Source: Caldilinea sp. CFX5 (GTDB lineage: Bacteria; Chloroflexota; Anaerolineae; Caldilineales; Caldilineaceae). Taken from it: 64,000 nucleotides of DNA. Made by a program: the position numbers and the translations under genes. Each line of letters opens with the position of its first letter. Within the stretch, counting starts at the first letter, position 1. The DNA is taken from NCBI GenBank assembly GCA_021405325.1, contig QWII01000012.1, positions 62,001 through 126,000 on the forward strand, written 5' to 3'. Positions 63,226-64,000 of this stretch are shown here, piece after piece. Under the pieces are notes generated by a model that did no database searches, was not told where the DNA came from, and saw nothing but the letters and a program-made list of their open reading frames with translations.

Positions 63226-63371
63226 GCTTCTTCTCCATCGATTGTAGCAAGGCATACAAAAAAGGCTGATGGGTGAAACTTCGCACTCTGCTCATCGGAT
63301 TCAAGGATCAGGTCAATTTTGCCTATGCCTTACCAGAAATAGAGTCAAATAGTACTATAGCTGAAATATTT

Positions 63372-63455
63372 TAGGAGTTACGCAGTTGACGGGCGCTACC
63401 AGAGACCTGTCAGGTTTCGCAAACCTGACAGGTCTTGTCCAACTGCGTAACTCCT
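63372..63455. repeat. Nested palindrome, copy 2 of the ACCTGTCAGG element
   Basis: The outer arms (about 17 bases, TAGGAGTTACGCAGTTG and complement, 63372-63388 and 63439-63455) enclose an inner palindrome 63404-63433 made of GACCTGTCAGGTTT and AAACCTGACAGGTC. The inner element equals that at 6932-6962, while the outer arms are unrelated. The remaining roughly 260 bases before the catalase gene show nothing else. Confidence 0.9.
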
Positions 63456-63719
63456 ATATTTATCTTATCTATTTAATCGTATAAGTAAACCAAATCCTTC
63501 GCGCTATCTTTTGTTGGTGAGTATTGACAAGCCACAACCTGCTCTGTGACTCACTCCTGTGTAAGTACCTATCGCAAATCATCCCCATTTTCCCTACACT
63601 GACAGTACGGATACGGCCGTAACCTCCCCACCCGACCCAAGCATAGGACAAAGGATTGGTCAATGTCCATTGATGATGGAGACGAAGCCAACAATACAGC
63701 ACTGTAAAGGAAGCGATTG

Positions 63720-64000
63720 ATGAAACAAAAAAAGAACCAAAACGGCCAGCGCCGCACCAACGGCCAGACAATGAACAGCGCCCACCTGGATGCCGAGAGC
63801 AAGGCGCAAGATCTGGCGCAATTCCAGGAAGAGAGCGCCAACCACTATCTGACCACCAACCAGGGCGTGCGCATCAACCACACCGACGATTCGCTCAAAG
63901 CCGGCGAACGGGGGCCGACGCTGATCGAAGATTTTCATTTCCGCGAAAAGATGACCCACTTTGACCACGAGCGCATCCCCGAACGAGTGGTTCATGCCCG
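63720..64000 (+). CDS. Catalase, large-subunit (KatE/HPII-like) type, 5' end only
   Basis: ATG 63720 follows AAAGGAAG. The visible 93 residues include [40 protein letters not shown] and [10 protein letters not shown], the conserved N-terminal part of haem catalases, ending at the catalytic His. The long polar N-terminal extension (about 35 residues) before the core suggests the large-subunit clade. It disproportionates hydrogen peroxide. The gene continues past the window. Confidence 0.92.
   Translation, partial: MKQKKNQNGQRRTNGQTMNSAHLDAESKAQDLAQFQEESANHYLTTNQGVRINHTDDSLKAGERGPTLIEDFHFREKMTHFDHERIPERVVHA

Overview
The window looks like chromosomal DNA of a Chloroflexota bacterium, most likely an Anaerolineae/Caldilineae-type heterotroph. 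That is inferred from gene style, not from a marker gene: moderately high GC, Thr/Pro-rich 'TNTP' stalks, ELWxSDGT-repeat exoproteins, many sugar and peptide ABC transporters, and a crowd of Gfo/Idh/MocA dehydrogenases. No rRNA, tRNA, CRISPR array, phage or intact insertion sequence was seen.

Layout. 1-9 kb: the 3' end of a BtpA-family gene, a MerR/TipAS regulator and Zn-protease operon with a 19-bp-spacer promoter, a GT-C type membrane protein, a large ELWxSDGT-repeat exoprotein, a palindrome-rich gap with a decayed Gfo/Idh gene, and an ArsR/AHSA1/MmcQ trio. 9-15 kb: a hybrid histidine kinase, a GH13 trehalose-synthase-like enzyme and a DeoR regulator behind a perfect consensus promoter. 15-25 kb: a complete five-gene oligopeptide-type ABC transporter interrupted by a two-gene cassette, then two membrane proteins. 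25-33 kb: tandem Gfo/Idh paralogues, a solitary molybdopterin oxidoreductase, a pRiA4b ORF-3-type protein, a sugar isomerase/epimerase and another Gfo/Idh. 33-41 kb: MATE exporter, APH-type kinase, aldo/keto reductase, an unknown protein, a DHH phosphoesterase, an Rpn-type nuclease, then a graveyard of truncated genes (Uma2, sigma factor, MFS). 41-51.5 kb: a VTT-domain membrane protein, two small ORFs and two sugar ABC transporter operons without ATPase genes, separated by a phospholipase D-like protein and a GtrA remnant. 51.7-64 kb: an ABC exporter fused to an acidic and Thr/Pro-rich ectodomain, a divergent LacI regulator, a fatty-acid desaturase, two IolG-like dehydrogenases, an AbrB-type protein, a hydroxypyruvate-isomerase-like enzyme, a GmrSD/DUF262 protein and the start of a catalase.

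How it fits together. Most genes serve uptake of oligosaccharides or peptides and oxidation or isomerisation of sugars and polyols, under local MerR, DeoR and LacI regulators. Both sugar ABC systems must borrow an ATPase from elsewhere.

The most unusual features are (i) about twenty long intergenic inverted repeats. Two unrelated ones share an identical 11-nt loop, and two others carry the same inner palindrome inside different outer arms, which suggests palindromes inserting into palindromes. (ii) The 1,031-residue ABC exporter with a roughly 390-residue N-terminal extension.
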